From contig DNPO01000411.1 in NCBI GenBank assembly GCA_003501375.1, forward strand, positions 1 to 7,006: a stretch of DNA of 7,006 bases. The letters are read 5' to 3'. The notes under the pieces were generated by a model. That model had not been told where the DNA came from. It saw only the letters and a program-made list of their open reading frames with translations, and made no database searches. The stretch comes from Candidatus Sumerlaeota bacterium (lineage in GTDB: Bacteria > Sumerlaeota > Sumerlaeia > UBA8349). Shown one piece after another: positions 6,667 through 7,006 of this stretch (its first letter is position 1; each line of letters starts with the position of its first letter). The position numbers were made by a program, and so were the translations under genes.

Positions 6667-6836
6667 AATTAAACCGCTCGTATGTTCAAGGGGAGCCCCC
6701 TCCTATCTGGTAGATTTTCTACCCGGAAAAGGGGTTGTAAGTTGTTGATGGGTTTGGTAGAAAAGTAGCCCGATTCTGTCGGGAACCGTGATGCTTTTCG
6801 CATGTGCGGTGTACCTCTCTTATAGGAGTTGATCCC
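6667..6836 (+). promoter_or_regulatory. Long, hairpin-rich leader of dapL (possible cis-regulatory RNA)
   Basis: About 170 nt lie between the predicted start of transcription and the dapL ATG, with no gene in them. Perfect small stems are AGGGG/CCCCT (6689-6701), GGTAGA/TCTACC with a TTT loop (6709-6723), CCCGA/TCGGG (6769-6783) and a two-part stem ACCG..ATGC/GCAT..CGGT (6785-6810). A second GGTAGA at 6756-6761 could compete for TCTACC, and GGGTT (6750-6754) could pair with AGCCC (6767-6771), excluding the CCCGA stem. A weak CTCT/GGAG pairing could mask the ribosome binding site. It does not match the lysine riboswitch or a T-box that I can recognise, and there is no terminator-like T-tract. 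Confidence 0.38.
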
Positions 6837-7006
6837 ATGACCTTTTCCCTTGCAGACCGTTTACAAAAACTTCCCCCCTACATTTTCCTTGAGATTGATA
6901 GATTGAAAAAAGAAGCCATTGCCAACGGCACAAAAATTCTCGATTTTGGCGTGGGCGATCCTGATGTGGCAACGCCTGCCCCGATCATTGAAGAAATGCA
7001 GGCGGC
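6837..7006 (+). CDS. dapL: LL-diaminopimelate aminotransferase, N-terminal 56 codons (cut by window end)
   Basis: ATG 6837 is preceded by AGGAG (6824-6828), 8 nt upstream. The visible sequence starts MTFSLADRLQKLPPYIF and continues with LEIDRLKKEA, ILDFGVGDPD and TPAPIIEEMQ. The LPPY-F-EID start and the (I/L)D-G-GDPD-PTP motif are typical of DapL among fold-type I PLP aminotransferases. DapL converts tetrahydrodipicolinate and glutamate to LL-diaminopimelate and 2-oxoglutarate in one step, bypassing the acylated intermediates of the DapD/C/E route. The product feeds peptidoglycan and lysine synthesis in the cytoplasm. The PLP-binding lysine lies outside the window. Another class I aminotransferase (aspartate or alanine type) cannot be ruled out from the N-terminus alone. 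The gene is divergent from lepB and has a long structured leader. Confidence 0.8.
   Translation, partial: MTFSLADRLQKLPPYIFLEIDRLKKEAIANGTKILDFGVGDPDVATPAPIIEEMQA

Noticed and set aside
6478..6836. Small gene hidden in the divergent intergenic region
   Set aside because: I saw no frame with a start, a ribosome binding site and reasonable length; promoter and hairpin signals account for the region better.
6837..7006. dapL leader as a lysine riboswitch or T-box
   Set aside because: The leader is too short for a lysine riboswitch and lacks its recognisable core, and there is no T-box AGGGTGG-type sequence or terminator/antiterminator pair.

Overview
The window looks like ordinary chromosome from a free-living bacterium of medium G+C (near 50% by eye) that processes exported proteins and remodels peptidoglycan. 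The phylum cannot be fixed. The mix of a multi-module carbohydrate-active protein, Pro/Thr-rich exported proteins and a DapL-type lysine/diaminopimelate pathway would suit an Armatimonadota-, Planctomycetota- or Chloroflexota-like lineage, but this is a weak inference. I see no phage, insertion sequence, CRISPR, tRNA or rRNA.

Left part (1-1706, + strand): the 3' end of a large gene encoding tandem 164-residue beta-sandwich modules, of the kind found in the C-terminal parts of GH51 alpha-L-arabinofuranosidases and in DUF1080-like proteins. A strong intrinsic terminator follows it. Next comes an independent gene for an exported DUF3237 (UPF0311) protein with a good ribosome binding site and a small inverted repeat upstream.

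Middle (1769-6477, - strand): a three-gene cell-envelope operon read right to left: lepB (signal peptidase I), a lipoprotein N-acetylmuramoyl-L-alanine amidase (Amidase_3), and an exported Pro/Thr-rich tetratricopeptide-repeat protein. The lepB stop codon abuts the amidase start region, and the amidase and TPR genes are 47 bp apart. A near-consensus promoter (TTGACT-N16-TAAAAT) precedes lepB. The convergent junction with the DUF3237 gene (1707-1768) shows no convincing terminator.

Right part (6478-7006): a 359-bp divergent regulatory region, then the first 56 codons of a probable dapL (LL-diaminopimelate aminotransferase) on the + strand. The two predicted promoters face away from each other, and their -35 hexamers lie in the two arms of an imperfect inverted repeat. 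The predicted dapL transcript would carry a leader of about 170 nt with several small hairpins. The divergent units share a theme: dapL makes a peptidoglycan precursor (also the lysine precursor), while the lepB operon encodes secretion and wall-cleavage functions.

Most interesting points: a 60-70 residue VCBS/FG-GAP-like, possibly calcium-binding insertion inside the catalytic region of LepB; the mirror-symmetric divergent promoter; the structured dapL leader; and the recently duplicated modules of the left-edge protein. I did not find a clearly new multi-gene system.
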